Source: Sunxiuqinia sp965372405
GTDB lineage: Bacteria; Bacteroidota; Bacteroidia; Bacteroidales; Prolixibacteraceae
Direction: 5' to 3'
Assembly: GCA_965372405.1 (NCBI GenBank)
Contig: CBDVCE010000017.1
Location: 5,315 to 69,314 of the forward strand
Length of the DNA: 64,000 bases
Shown: positions 35,625 to 45,650 of the stretch, piece by piece
Layout of the letters: each line of letters starts with the position of its first letter
How positions within the stretch are numbered: position 1 is the first letter of the stretch
The notes under the pieces: model-generated
The model's input: only the letters and a program-made list of their open reading frames with translations
Told to the model about the DNA's origin: nothing
Databases searched by the model: none
Position numbers and translations under genes: made by a program

Positions 35625-36977
35625 ATGTCAAAGCATTTTAAACTAAAACGTGGATTGGACATCCGTTTAAAAGGAACTGCAGAAACTGTTCTTGAAGATG
35701 CAACCGCAGCAACAACCGTAGCCCTTAAGCCGACTGATTTCCCAGGCTTAACTCCCAAATTGAAAGTTAAAGCTGAAACTCCAGTTAAAGCTGGTGATGC
35801 TTTATTTTTCGACAAATACAACCCCGAGATTTTATTTACGTCACCAGTTAGTGGAACAGTAAAAGCTGTTAACCGCGGTGAACGTCGTAAAATTTTGGAA
35901 GTAGTTGTTGAAGCTGATGGCAAAAACGAAAGTCTTGATTTTACAAAGGCTGACGTGTTATCACTTTCACGAGAGGAAGTTAGGGAACAATTGCTTAAGA
36001 GTGGACTTTGGCCATTTATTACACAACGTCCTTACGGCGTTTTGGCTAAGCCAAACGATGTACCTGCAAACATCTTCATTTCAGGATTCGACAGTGCACC
36101 TTTAGCACCGGATTATGAGTTTGTTTTTGAGAGTGAGAAATCTGCATTGCAAAGTGGCATCAACACTTTGACAAAGCTAACCGATGGAAAAGTTTTCCTT
36201 GGTCTTTCTTCAGAACAGGAAAATGGAGTTTTCTCTGCATTGAAAAATGTTGAAACGAATACATTCAAAGGATCTCATCCTGTTGGAAATGTTGGTATTC
36301 AAATTCATCATGTTTCACCAATTAATAAAGGTGACTTGATTTGGACTGTTTCGATTCAGGCACTGATATACATTGGCCGTTTATTTGAAACCGGAAAACT
36401 TGACTTCTCCAAAACAGTTGCACTAACTGGATCTGAAGTTAAAAGTCCGAAGTATTTCAAAACAGTTCATGGAGCTAATTTGGCTGAACTTCTTTCGGGT
36501 AAAACCAAAGAAGAAACCAATGAGCGTTTCATCAGTGGTAATGTTCTTACAGGTTCTAAAATTGCCAATGATGATTACCTCGGGTTCTTTGATCAGCAGT
36601 TAACTGTAATTCCGGAGGGAGATGAATATGAATTTGTTGGCTGGGCAATGCCTGGAATCAATAAATTTTCAGCTGGAAAAACCTTCTTCTCAAGCCTCTT
36701 CCCAAAGAAAGGATATACGCTTGACGCAAACATGCACGGTGGTGAAAGAGCATTTGTTCTGACCGGCCAATATGAAAAAGTACTTCCTATGGATATTCTT
36801 CCTGTATTCTTATTGAAATCGATTTTGGTAAACGACATCGACAAAATGGAACAACTGGGGATCTATGAAGTGATCGAAGAAGATTTAGCCCTTTGTGAAT
36901 ATGCTTGTACTTCAAAAATCAAAGTACAGGATATTTTGCGTGAAGGAATCAACTCAATGATTAAAGAATTGGGCTAA
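35625..36977 (+). CDS. nqrA: Na+-translocating NADH:quinone reductase subunit A
   Basis: A 450-residue cytoplasmic subunit. KLKRGLDIRLKGTAE at the N-terminus, the RnfC-like barrel-sandwich segment (TPVKAGDALFFDKYNPEILFTSPVSGTV), GLWPFITQRPYGVLA and HPVGNVGIQIHHVSPINKGDLIWTV are diagnostic of NqrA. It is part of the six-subunit complex that transfers electrons from NADH to quinone while pumping Na+ across the inner membrane. First gene of the nqrABCDEF operon, 19 bases before nqrB, with its own promoter. Confidence 0.97.
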   Translation: MSKHFKLKRGLDIRLKGTAETVLEDATAATTVALKPTDFPGLTPKLKVKAETPVKAGDALFFDKYNPEILFTSPVSGTVKAVNRGERRKILEVVVEADGKNESLDFTKADVLSLSREEVREQLLKSGLWPFITQRPYGVLAKPNDVPANIFISGFDSAPLAPDYEFVFESEKSALQSGINTLTKLTDGKVFLGLSSEQENGVFSALKNVETNTFKGSHPVGNVGIQIHHVSPINKGDLIWTVSIQALIYIGRLFETGKLDFSKTVALTGSEVKSPKYFKTVHGANLAELLSGKTKEETNERFISGNVLTGSKIANDDYLGFFDQQLTVIPEGDEYEFVGWAMPGINKFSAGKTFFSSLFPKKGYTLDANMHGGERAFVLTGQYEKVLPMDILPVFLLKSILVNDIDKMEQLGIYEVIEEDLALCEYACTSKIKVQDILREGINSMIKELG

Positions 36978-36996
36978 GCCCTAAATAAGATATTCA

Positions 36997-38154
36997 ATGA
37001 AAGCGATAAAAAACTTTTTTGAAAAAACGAAACCTCATGTACAGAAGGGTGGCAAGTTTCACTGGCTACATTCAACACATGATTCTTTCTTTACACTATT
37101 CTTCGTTCAGAAGGATACCTCAAAAAGCGGAACTCATATCCACGATTTTTCAGACCTAAAAAGAACAATGGGAATTGTTGTACTTGCAGTAGTTCCAGCT
37201 CTTTTATTCGGAATGTACAATGTGGGATACCAACATTTTGGGGCACTTGGACAACTTGCAGATACGACTTTCTTCCAACTATTTTTATTTGGATTTTTGA
37301 AAGTACTACCTGTAATTCTAGTATCGTATATAGTAGGTTTGGGTATTGAATTCATTTTTGCCCAGTTCCGAGGACACGATGTTAATGAAGGATTTTTGGT
37401 TTCCGGAATTTTAATTCCAATGGTCATGCCAATCAACACGCCACTATGGATGATTGCTGTTGCTACTGCCTTTGCTGTTATTTTTGGCAAAGAAGTATTT
37501 GGTGGTACTGGAATGAACATCTGGAATCCTGCTCTTGTAGCACGTGCATTCCTGTTCTTTGCTTATCCAGCACAAATGTCTGGTGACTCTGTTTGGATTT
37601 CAGCGTCAGGTGTTGATACACTTGCTGATGGTTTTACAGGAGCAACTCCAATGGCGGAAGCTGTTCTTGGAAACACGGACTTCAGTGCTTGGGATGCGTT
37701 TATCGGTTTAATCCCCGGGTCGATTGGGGAAACATCAACCTTAGCGATTTTACTTGGTGCACTCATTTTGATTGTTACCGGTATCGGAAGCTGGAGAATA
37801 ATGCTCTCGACAATTGCAGGTGGTGCATTCATGGGAATTCTATTGAATCTGTTCGCTGTAAATACTTACATGGAGCTTGAATTCTGGAAGCACTTGATTA
37901 TTGGTGGTTTTGCTTTTGGTGCAATTTTCATGGCTACTGATCCTGTTTCTGCATCACAAACTGTTCGCGGAAAATGGATTTATGGTTTCTTGATTGGTGT
38001 ATTGGCAATTTTAATCCGAGTTCTCAACCCGGCTTTCCCAGAAGGAATGATGCTTGCCATTCTACTAATGAATACGTTTGCTCCTCTCATTGACCATTAC
38101 GTGGTTGAAGGCAGCATTAAACGGCGCTTGAAACGAGCAACAGTGAAAGCTTAA
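36997..38154 (+). CDS. nqrB: Na+-translocating NADH:quinone reductase subunit B
   Basis: A 385-residue integral membrane subunit of about ten helices. LKRTMGIVVLAVVPALLFGMYNVGYQ is the family N-terminal segment. DGFTGATPMAEA holds the Thr that carries covalent FMN in this subunit (G-A-T motif), and MATDPVSASQTVRGKWIYGFLIG is the conserved C-terminal stretch. It hosts riboflavin and FMN and forms the Na+ path. Second gene in the operon. Confidence 0.97.
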   Translation: MKAIKNFFEKTKPHVQKGGKFHWLHSTHDSFFTLFFVQKDTSKSGTHIHDFSDLKRTMGIVVLAVVPALLFGMYNVGYQHFGALGQLADTTFFQLFLFGFLKVLPVILVSYIVGLGIEFIFAQFRGHDVNEGFLVSGILIPMVMPINTPLWMIAVATAFAVIFGKEVFGGTGMNIWNPALVARAFLFFAYPAQMSGDSVWISASGVDTLADGFTGATPMAEAVLGNTDFSAWDAFIGLIPGSIGETSTLAILLGALILIVTGIGSWRIMLSTIAGGAFMGILLNLFAVNTYMELEFWKHLIIGGFAFGAIFMATDPVSASQTVRGKWIYGFLIGVLAILIRVLNPAFPEGMMLAILLMNTFAPLIDHYVVEGSIKRRLKRATVKA

Positions 38155-38172
38155 TCTTTAAAAGAAAAAGAA

Positions 38173-38868
38173 ATGGATAGGAACAGTAATGTTTACACAT
38201 TCTTATATGCTTCGATCATGGTTATATTGGTTGCAGCCATTCTTTCGGTTGCCGCTTTTAACCTAAAGCCTATGCAGGATAAGAATATTGAAATTGAGAA
38301 AAAGCAAGATATACTGGCTTCAGTAAATATAGATACCAATGCATCAAACGCCGAAGGAATTTACGCTGAAAAGATCGTGAACTCTTACATTGTAAATGCT
38401 GAGGCTAAAGTAATGGATGGTGATGCTTTTGATATTGATCTAAAGAGAGAACGGGCAAAACCTGTTGCAGAACAAAACCTACCGGTTTTTGAATGTGAAA
38501 TTGATGGAACAGTAAAATACATCCTTCCTTTACGAGGTGCCGGACTATGGGGTCCGGTATGGGGCTATGTTTCACTGGAAAATGATATGAACACCATTTT
38601 TGGTGCAAGTTTTGACCACCAGGGGGAAACTCCTGGGCTTGGTGCAGAAATCTCTACCGATGCTTTTGAAGCTCCGTTTAAGGGTAAAAAGATTTTTGAT
38701 AATGCTGGGAAATTCATTTCCATCCTTATTGCTAAATCAAATGAAATCGCACCTGAAGAACACAAGGTTGATGCTATTTCTGGTGGCACAATTACATCCA
38801 AAGGATTGGAAAAAATGTTGATGGATGACCTTAGTGCTTACAAAGCATTTTTCAACTCGAAAAAATAA
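38173..38868 (+). CDS. nqrC: Na+-translocating NADH:quinone reductase subunit C
   Basis: A 231-residue subunit with one N-terminal transmembrane helix (TFLYASIMVILVAAILSVAAF) and a periplasmic FMN-binding domain. The Thr carrying covalent FMN is in DAISGGTITSKGLEKML (S-G-x-T motif); LRGAGLWGPVWGYVSLE and FDHQGETPGLGAEI are family stretches. Third gene of the operon, 18 bases after nqrB and 6 before nqrD. Confidence 0.97.
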   Translation: MDRNSNVYTFLYASIMVILVAAILSVAAFNLKPMQDKNIEIEKKQDILASVNIDTNASNAEGIYAEKIVNSYIVNAEAKVMDGDAFDIDLKRERAKPVAEQNLPVFECEIDGTVKYILPLRGAGLWGPVWGYVSLENDMNTIFGASFDHQGETPGLGAEISTDAFEAPFKGKKIFDNAGKFISILIAKSNEIAPEEHKVDAISGGTITSKGLEKMLMDDLSAYKAFFNSKK

Positions 38869-38874
38869 AAGAAA

Positions 38875-39525
38875 ATGAGCGATAGAGAACCTTTATTTTC
38901 AAAGAAAAATTTAAAGCTGCTAAGTGATCCTATGGACAACAGCAACCCAATTACCGTTCAGGTTTTGGGAATTTGTTCTGCACTGGCAGTAACCGCGCAG
39001 TTAAAACCTTCGGTTGTAATGTCTATTTCAGTAATGGCCGTTTTGGGTTTTGCGAATGTAATTATCTCATTAATGAGAAACGGTATCCCTAACCGGATCC
39101 GGATTATTGTACAACTTGTCGTTATTGCAGCACTGGTAATATTGGTTGACCAGGTTCTGAAAGCATTCGTTTATGATGTAAGTAAACAGCTTTCGGTTTT
39201 TGTTGGACTAATTATCACGAACTGTATCATCATGGGTCGTCTCGAGGCTTTTGCTCTTGGGAATAAACCTTGGCCAGCCTTTTTAGACGGTATTGGGAAT
39301 GCCGCGGGATATGGTGTAATTCTTGTTATCGTAGGTTTCCTTCGTGAACTGTTCGGTTCAGGAAGTGTCTGGGGTTTCAAAGTAATTCCAGCAAGCTGGT
39401 ACATTGAAAATGGTGGCTTTTACGCCAACAACGGCATGATGATTCTTCCTCCAATGGCTCTGATTACTGTAGGGCTTATCATTTGGGTTCAACGTAGCCG
39501 TAATCGCAAAATAATTGAAGACTAA
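38875..39525 (+). CDS. nqrD: Na+-translocating NADH:quinone reductase subunit D
   Basis: A 216-residue six-helix membrane subunit. VLGICSALAVTAQLKPSVVMSIS and the half-helix region FVGLIITNCIIMGRLEAFA, which contains one of the cysteines shared with NqrE, are diagnostic. Together NqrD and NqrE make the central membrane pair with an intramembrane iron site. Fourth gene of the operon; NqrE follows 17 bases downstream. Confidence 0.97.
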   Translation: MSDREPLFSKKNLKLLSDPMDNSNPITVQVLGICSALAVTAQLKPSVVMSISVMAVLGFANVIISLMRNGIPNRIRIIVQLVVIAALVILVDQVLKAFVYDVSKQLSVFVGLIITNCIIMGRLEAFALGNKPWPAFLDGIGNAAGYGVILVIVGFLRELFGSGSVWGFKVIPASWYIENGGFYANNGMMILPPMALITVGLIIWVQRSRNRKIIED

Positions 39526-39542
39526 CTGCAAAAGATTGAATT

Positions 39543-40160
39543 ATGGAAAATCTGATTAATTTATTTATCAAGTCCATCTTTATAGAGAATATGGTATTTG
39601 CCTATTTCCTGGGCATGTGTTCTTACCTGGCTGTTTCCAAGTCGGTAAAAACAGCAACAGGATTAGGATTGGCAGTTATTTTTGTATTAGGAATTACACT
39701 CCCTGTAGATTACCTGCTAGAGAATTACGTACTGAAAGAAGGTGCACTAACATGGTTAAGTCCTACTTTTGCAGAGGTTGATCTAAGCTTCCTTAGCTTT
39801 ATCATGTTTATTGCTGTGATTGCTTCCATGGTACAGTTGGTTGAAATGATCGTTGAGAAATTTGCACCTGTACTTTATACACAACTAGGGATTTTTCTTC
39901 CTCTGATTGCTGTAAACTGTGCGATTTTAGGAGGCTCGTTATTCATGCAACAAAAAGCTTTCCTTAATGTAGGTGAAGCTTCAGTATATGGATTAGGCTC
40001 AGGCGTTGGCTGGTTCCTTGCGATTGTAGGTATTGCTGCTATTCGTGAAAAGATTCAATATTCACAAATTCCTGCACCTCTCCGCGGATTAGGGATCACG
40101 TTTATCGTGACCGGACTTATGGGATTGGCGTTCATGGGTTTCATGGGAATAAAACTATAA
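39543..40160 (+). CDS. nqrE: Na+-translocating NADH:quinone reductase subunit E
   Basis: A 205-residue membrane subunit and inverted homolog of NqrD. Key stretches are FIENMVFAYFLGMCSYLAVSKSV and LPLIAVNCAILGGSLFM, each carrying one of the conserved cysteines proposed to bind iron between NqrD and NqrE. Size and helix number are normal. Fifth gene of the operon. Confidence 0.97.
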   Translation: MENLINLFIKSIFIENMVFAYFLGMCSYLAVSKSVKTATGLGLAVIFVLGITLPVDYLLENYVLKEGALTWLSPTFAEVDLSFLSFIMFIAVIASMVQLVEMIVEKFAPVLYTQLGIFLPLIAVNCAILGGSLFMQQKAFLNVGEASVYGLGSGVGWFLAIVGIAAIREKIQYSQIPAPLRGLGITFIVTGLMGLAFMGFMGIKL

Positions 40161-40179
40161 TCGACTAAAAAATTTAACA

Positions 40180-41442
40180 ATGATATTTTTAGCAACTCAG
40201 TCTACAGTAGTAATCGCCAGTATTGCCGTTTTCCTTTTGGTAATCATTTTACTGGTTTCGATCCTGCTGTTTGCGAAAAAGAAATTGACTCCTTCCGGAG
40301 TTGTGACAGTAGATATTAATGATGGCACTCTTGAACTGGAAACCAACCCCGGTGATACCTTGCTAACTACTTTGGGGAATAATAAAGTATTCCTTCCATC
40401 TGCTTGTGGTGGTGGTGGTACTTGTGCCATGTGCCGTTGTCAGGTTGAAGATGGAGGTGGCTCTATTCTCCCTACAGAAACTGGTTTCTTTACCCGTAAA
40501 GAGCAAGCCGACAATTGGCGTTTAGCTTGTCAGGTGAAAGTGAAAGAGGATATGAAAGTTCAAATTCACAAAGAAATTCTGGGTATTAAGAAGTGGGAAT
40601 GCGAAGTGGTTTCAAACAACAACGTGGCAACTTACATCAAGGAATTTGTTGTAAGGCTTCCAGAAGGCGAAACGCTTGATTTCAAATCCGGTGGTTATAT
40701 CCAGATTGATGTTCCGAAAATTGATGTCGACTTTAAAGACATGGTTATCGATGACGAATATCGCCCGGAATGGGAACAGTATGGTATGTTTGATCTGAAG
40801 ATGAAAAATCCGGAGCCAACTTATCGTGCCTACTCTATGGCTAACCATCCTGCAGAAGGTAATATTGTGATGCTGAATATCCGCATTGCAACTCCTCCTT
40901 TTGATCGTGTAAATGGTGGATTTCAGAAAGTTAATCCGGGAATCTGTTCATCTTACATCTTCAACCTAAAACCAGGAGATAAAGTGACTGTTTCAGGGCC
41001 TTACGGTGAATTCTTCTTGAAAGACAACGATAGTGAAATGATGTTTATTGGTGGTGGTGCCGGTATGGCTCCAATGCGTTCACATCTTTTCCACTTGTTC
41101 CATACCGTAAAAGAAACGAACAAAAATGTGACTTTCTGGTATGGTGCTCGTTCATGGAGAGAAGTTTTCTACTACGATCAATTTAAAGCAATTGAGAAGG
41201 AGTTCCCTAACTTTAAGTTTAACCTGGCATTGTCTGATCCTCAACCTGAGGATAAGTGGGAAGGGCCTGTTGGTTTTATTCATCAGGTAATTCACGATAT
41301 GTACTTAGGAAAACATGATGAACCCGAAGATATTGATTACTATCTCTGTGGACCTCCAATGATGAATGATGCTATTCAGAAAATGCTTTACGATTTGGGC
41401 GTACCAGATGAAAACGTCCTCTTCGATGACTTTGGAAGTTAA
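40180..41442 (+). CDS. nqrF: Na+-translocating NADH:quinone reductase subunit F
   Basis: A 420-residue subunit with one N-terminal membrane helix. The 2Fe-2S ferredoxin domain has CGGGGTCAMCRCQV plus a later Cys (LACQV), which is the four-cysteine pattern. The FAD site is at RAYSMANHP and the NADH site at FIGGGAGMAPMRSH, with the C-terminal DDFGS. It accepts hydride from NADH and feeds electrons into the complex. Last gene of the operon, followed by a strong terminator. Confidence 0.97.
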   Translation: MIFLATQSTVVIASIAVFLLVIILLVSILLFAKKKLTPSGVVTVDINDGTLELETNPGDTLLTTLGNNKVFLPSACGGGGTCAMCRCQVEDGGGSILPTETGFFTRKEQADNWRLACQVKVKEDMKVQIHKEILGIKKWECEVVSNNNVATYIKEFVVRLPEGETLDFKSGGYIQIDVPKIDVDFKDMVIDDEYRPEWEQYGMFDLKMKNPEPTYRAYSMANHPAEGNIVMLNIRIATPPFDRVNGGFQKVNPGICSSYIFNLKPGDKVTVSGPYGEFFLKDNDSEMMFIGGGAGMAPMRSHLFHLFHTVKETNKNVTFWYGARSWREVFYYDQFKAIEKEFPNFKFNLALSDPQPEDKWEGPVGFIHQVIHDMYLGKHDEPEDIDYYLCGPPMMNDAIQKMLYDLGVPDENVLFDDFGS

Positions 41443-41462
41443 TGCACAAGCAAGATATTTTA

Positions 41463-41495
41463 AAAGAGCTGTTCGAAATTCGAGCAGCTCTTTTT
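41463..41495 (+). terminator. Rho-independent terminator of the nqr operon
   Basis: A 9-base-pair stem, AAAGAGCTG (41463-41471) with CAGCTCTTT (41485-41493), 21 bases after the nqrF stop, is followed by a T-run. The loop can pair further (TCGAA/TTCGA). Confidence 0.9.
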
Positions 41496-41681
41496 CATTA
41501 AATGGCTATTAATACTTAAGTGTAAAATCGTGTTATAGAACACTTTCACCTAAGATTACTTTCAGCCGTCCCGTTATCTATATTCAAAATTACTATTTTG
41601 CTAATGAAATGATTCGATTTTTTAGTGTCAAGGGGTAAAAGAGAATAGTGGTTGTCTTATTAAATTTAGACATTTCGATAT

Positions 41682-43592
41682 ATGATACGGCATAAAAAAA
41701 GAATTTCATTGCAATATATTAAGGTTCTATTGCAACAACTCTCCTGGAGACGCTACCTTTTATGCCTAATTTTTTCCTCAATTTTTATTTCATCATTTTC
41801 AAACGATAAGAATATTCTTGTTATTCACTCCTATCATCAAGGTCTTGAATGGACTGATTCTATATCCTCAGGTATTCTCTCTATTTTTAAAAATCAACCT
41901 GAGTTCAATATCTATTTTAATTATATTGACACTAAACGAAACAATACTCCAGATTACTTTAAGTCTCTTGTCGAATTATATCGGTCTCATTCGAGTAAAA
42001 TTAAATACGAAGCTATTATTGCCTCCGATAATGCAGCTTATAATTTCATGATAAAATACAGGGATGAATTTTTCCCAAATGTTCCAGTGTTCTATTGCGG
42101 TGTAAACTTTCTCGATCGTTCTGAGCTTATTAAACATGACAACTTTTTTGGCTTTGAAGAAATTGCAAACCATTCAGAAACTATTGATATTATTCAGAAA
42201 CTATTTCCAGAACGAAATAAGGTTCTAATCGTAAATGACTACACGCTAACGGGTACTTCAATTAGAAAAGAGCTTGAAAAAGTACTTCCTCAATACAATC
42301 ACGATCTAGAGTTTGAAATCATTGATACATTTAGCCTTGATGAACTTAAGCAAAGAGTGGCTTCTCTAACAAATGATTACACCATCTATTTATTAGTGGT
42401 AAATATGGACCGTTTAGGTAACTACATTTCTTACAGCAATGGAATTCGAATTATTCGGGAAAATACGTCTGTCCCCATTTTTGGCTCCTGGGATTTCTAT
42501 TTGGGGAAAGGCATCATCGGAGGATCAATAACAAGAGGGTTTGAACAAGGAGAAAATGTTGCTCAACTAGCATTAGATTATCTGACAGGAATAAATAAAA
42601 ATCCAAAAGTATATCAATATGGATCAACTTCAATATGCCTTGACTACAACCTTCTAGAACAATTTGATATTAGCAATCGATCGTTACCAAAGGACGTTAA
42701 GATTATTAACAATCCGACTTTATCTGAATGGCAAGTTTTAGGGTTAAAAATTGCAATTATAGTTCTTTCAATTCTACTTTTTGGATCCACAATATATTTG
42801 TATTTCAGAAAGAAACAGGCTCGTATGCTTAAAGATTTAGTTAACAAAAGGACTAAGGAACTAAGGAAGGCAAACATGAAGCTTGAGAAAATAAATCAAA
42901 GTAAAAATGAAATTTTGAGTATCGTTGCTCATGATTTACGAAATCCTATTGGAAACGTCAATGGCTTTGCGCAATTGGTTATTGAAAAAGATGAAGAGAA
43001 TAAATTCATGGACGAGGAATCACGAACCAACCTCAATCACATTCTTGATCTGAGCAACTATATGATCAGACTGGTTAACAACTTACTTGACATTTCAATT
43101 ATTGAATCAGGGGCAATAAAACTTGATTGCACAATTGATAATTATGTCGATTTTATTTCAGATGAGGTTGTGAAGAACAGAGCCTTGGCCGACTTGCTTC
43201 AAGTCGATATTGAATTTGAAAGCAAAGTTGAAAATGTGGATGTTTTATTTGATAAGATTAAGATCCAGCAAGCTTTCAATAATTTGGTTTCGAATGCAAT
43301 CAAATTCTCAAAGCCAAAAGATTCAATTCAGGTTTTAATTACAACTAAAAATAATAAAGTAATTACAAAAATAAAAGACTCAGGCCCGGGTATCCCTAAT
43401 GACAAATTCGAATTAATTTTCAAGAAATACGCAATGGTAAAATCTGACTCTCCTGAGAAAGTAAAGGGAACCGGACTAGGGCTTTCGATTGTCAAAGGCA
43501 TCATAGATGCACATAATGGTAAAATCTATCTGAAAAGTAAGCTAAAAAAGGGAACTGAATTCATTTACGAATTGCCAATAGCAAAATCATAA
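41682..43592 (+). CDS. Sensor histidine kinase with ABC-substrate-binding-like periplasmic sensor
   Basis: A 636-residue kinase. A membrane segment near residues 24-40 is followed by a periplasmic domain of about 300 residues that starts NILVIHSYHQGLEWTDSI and matches the ABC-sub-bind family (PF04392 type), a likely ligand sensor. A second membrane helix (LKIAIIVLSILLFGSTIYLYF) leads to a coiled coil, HisKA with phospho-His near residue 417 in IVAHDLRNPIGNVNGFA, and HATPase_c (NLVSNAIKFS, DSGPGIP, GTGLGLSIV). There is no receiver domain. The ligand is unknown; the frameshifted channel gene lies 41 bases downstream. Confidence 0.9.
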   Translation: MIRHKKRISLQYIKVLLQQLSWRRYLLCLIFSSIFISSFSNDKNILVIHSYHQGLEWTDSISSGILSIFKNQPEFNIYFNYIDTKRNNTPDYFKSLVELYRSHSSKIKYEAIIASDNAAYNFMIKYRDEFFPNVPVFYCGVNFLDRSELIKHDNFFGFEEIANHSETIDIIQKLFPERNKVLIVNDYTLTGTSIRKELEKVLPQYNHDLEFEIIDTFSLDELKQRVASLTNDYTIYLLVVNMDRLGNYISYSNGIRIIRENTSVPIFGSWDFYLGKGIIGGSITRGFEQGENVAQLALDYLTGINKNPKVYQYGSTSICLDYNLLEQFDISNRSLPKDVKIINNPTLSEWQVLGLKIAIIVLSILLFGSTIYLYFRKKQARMLKDLVNKRTKELRKANMKLEKINQSKNEILSIVAHDLRNPIGNVNGFAQLVIEKDEENKFMDEESRTNLNHILDLSNYMIRLVNNLLDISIIESGAIKLDCTIDNYVDFISDEVVKNRALADLLQVDIEFESKVENVDVLFDKIKIQQAFNNLVSNAIKFSKPKDSIQVLITTKNNKVITKIKDSGPGIPNDKFELIFKKYAMVKSDSPEKVKGTGLGLSIVKGIIDAHNGKIYLKSKLKKGTEFIYELPIAKS

Positions 43593-43633
43593 TCCCTTAC
43601 TTTTTGTATCTTAAACAGATAAAATTGCATGAT

Positions 43634-44547
43634 ATGGAAAAGCTGATTAACTATCTTCAGGATGCAACTGGTTTAAGTTCTCATAGCCTCGACAAATTAT
43701 TTATATCGATTGTCGTCATTCTTTTTCTCTGGCTTTTCAGGATAGTTGTCTTACGCATAGTCTGGAAGAATACCAAAAACATAAAAACACGCTACCAATG
43801 GAAACGTTCATTTTCGTTTATCCTGCCCTTGGTTGGAACAATATTAATAGAGCTGTATGGATACGGGCATTTGAACAGTTTGGAGCATTCCTGGGACTAT
43901 TTACTGCAGGCTTAGCAATTGCTTTAAAGGATCCGCTAACAAACCTTGCTGGCTGGTTTTTCATTGTCTTTCGTAAACCATTTGTAGTGGGCGACCGAGT
44001 ACAGATTGGTGAAAATGCCGGAGACATCATTGACATCCGCTTATTTCAATTCACCCTGTTAGAAATTGGGAACTGGGTGGATGCGGACCAAAGTACAGGC
44101 CGTATTATTCATATGCCAAACGGAAAGGTTTTTCTTGACGCTCAGGCCAATTATAGCACAGGGTTTCAATATATTTGGAATGAGATCCCAGTACAAGTAA
44201 CCTTTGAAAGTGATTGGGAGAAAGCCAAATCGATATTAGAGAACATTATCAATGAGCATGCCCAACACTTCAGTAAAGATGCTGAAAAGGAAATCCTTGA
44301 AGCCAGCAAAAATTACCTGGTTTTTTACAAACACCTCTCTCCCATTGTATACACCAAGGTAACCCAACAATCAGGTGTTACTCTGAGCGTTCGATTTTTA
44401 TGCAATCCAAGAAAAAGACGTTCTCTGGAACACAAAATATGGGAAGACATTTTAAAGGCTTTCAATGCTGAAGTAAATATTGATTTTGCCTACCCAACGC
44501 AACGTTTTTATAACTATCAAAAAGAAAAGAATACAAATCCTGAATAA
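43634..44547 (+). pseudogene. MscS-family mechanosensitive channel, frameshifted
   Basis: Two overlapping reading frames together make one MscS-type protein. The first (43634 to about 43850) gives an N-terminal membrane part ending in YQWKRSFSFILPLVGTIL. The second frame supplies the pore helix and beta domain from about 43855 on: RAFEQFGAFLGLFTAGLAIALKDPLTNLAGWFF and GDRVQIGENAGDIIDI, to the end at 44547. The join needs a -1 shift (one base missing) around 43840-43862. No slippery heptamer was seen, so this is either a real inactivating indel or a sequence error. If intact it would be an osmotic-release channel of the inner membrane. Confidence 0.8.
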
Positions 44548-44558
44548 AACGAAACAAC

Positions 44559-45650
44559 TTGAAAACCACACTGATCCTTTTGTCCGCTATGTTCATTTTT
44601 TCATCATGCAAAAAAGAAGAGAACATCTACCTGACTAAGACACAACAAAGCATTGAAGTTTTACAAAACTGGTACAATAACGAAACAGGATTGTATGAAA
44701 CCACAAGTTGGTGGAATGCTGCTAATGCAATTACTGCTATCTGTGACTATTCTCGCATAACCGGAGACATGAGCTACATGCCAATCGTTGATAACACCTT
44801 TGAAATCTGCAAACAATTTGAAGTGCAGATGCCTGACACTTCGGAGAACTGGACTTGCACCAATTTCATCAATGATTATTACGATGATGAAGGCTGGTGG
44901 CTATTGGCCTGGATTGAAGCCTATGACATTACAGGGGATGAAAAGTATTTAACGATGAGCCAAATCATTTTTGATGATCTTATTATAGGCTGGGACAGTG
45001 TTTGTGGTGGTGGCATTTATTGGAAAAAACCAAACATTGCCAAATCAGCAGTTCAAAACGAACTGTTTATGCTTTCAGCATTGCGTTTACATCAGCGTTC
45101 ACCAGAGAACCTAGCCGGAGAGTTGACATATTTACAATGGGCAGACAAATGCTGGGAATGGTTTCAACAATCTGGAATGATTTCCAAAAACTACCTGATA
45201 GAAAATGGACTGGACAAGAATTGTCAGTCATCAAGTGGAAGATACTACACATACAATCAAGGAATGATTTTAAGTGCAATGGTTGAATATTATTCCATTA
45301 CAAAAGACAAATCCTATCTGGATATTGCCGAAAAGATTGCCGACTCAACCATGAAGCATCTGGTTTATGAAAGCGGTGTACTAAAAGACCCGACCGAACC
45401 TACTCCCAATGGCGATGCGGTTCAGTTTAAAGGAATTTTCATGCGCCACCTCTCCTACTTATACAGTCAGACTAATAATCCTGAGATCAAGCAATTTATA
45501 TTTCATCAGGTAGATGCCATATGGAAAAGAGCCCGTAATTCTGAGACTGATGAGATTGGCGCTATCTGGGATGGCCCGTTTGACAAAGGGGATGCTGGAA
45601 GACAAAGCTCCGCAATTGATGCATTAAATGCTGCAATGAATATGGAATAG
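44559..45650 (+). CDS. GH76-family glycoside hydrolase lipoprotein (alpha-1,6-mannanase-like)
   Basis: A 363-residue lipoprotein. The signal KTTLILLSAMFIFSSC with lipobox FSSC only works if translation starts at the TTG at 44559, so a non-ATG start is likely. The (alpha/alpha)6 domain shows the GH76 features YYDDEGWWLLAWIEAYDITGDEKYL (paired Asp as catalytic acids), GGGIYWKKP, KSAVQNELFMLSALRL and YYTYNQGMILSAMVEYY. GH76 enzymes cut alpha-1,6-mannan backbones. It is probably displayed on the outer membrane or in the periplasm. It stands alone, with no SusCD pair nearby. Confidence 0.85.
   Translation: MKTTLILLSAMFIFSSCKKEENIYLTKTQQSIEVLQNWYNNETGLYETTSWWNAANAITAICDYSRITGDMSYMPIVDNTFEICKQFEVQMPDTSENWTCTNFINDYYDDEGWWLLAWIEAYDITGDEKYLTMSQIIFDDLIIGWDSVCGGGIYWKKPNIAKSAVQNELFMLSALRLHQRSPENLAGELTYLQWADKCWEWFQQSGMISKNYLIENGLDKNCQSSSGRYYTYNQGMILSAMVEYYSITKDKSYLDIAEKIADSTMKHLVYESGVLKDPTEPTPNGDAVQFKGIFMRHLSYLYSQTNNPEIKQFIFHQVDAIWKRARNSETDEIGAIWDGPFDKGDAGRQSSAIDALNAAMNME

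Noticed and set aside
43798..43915. Programmed -1 frameshift in the MscS gene
   Set aside because: No X-XXY-YYZ slippery heptamer or downstream pseudoknot was recognised at the join; a plain indel is simpler.
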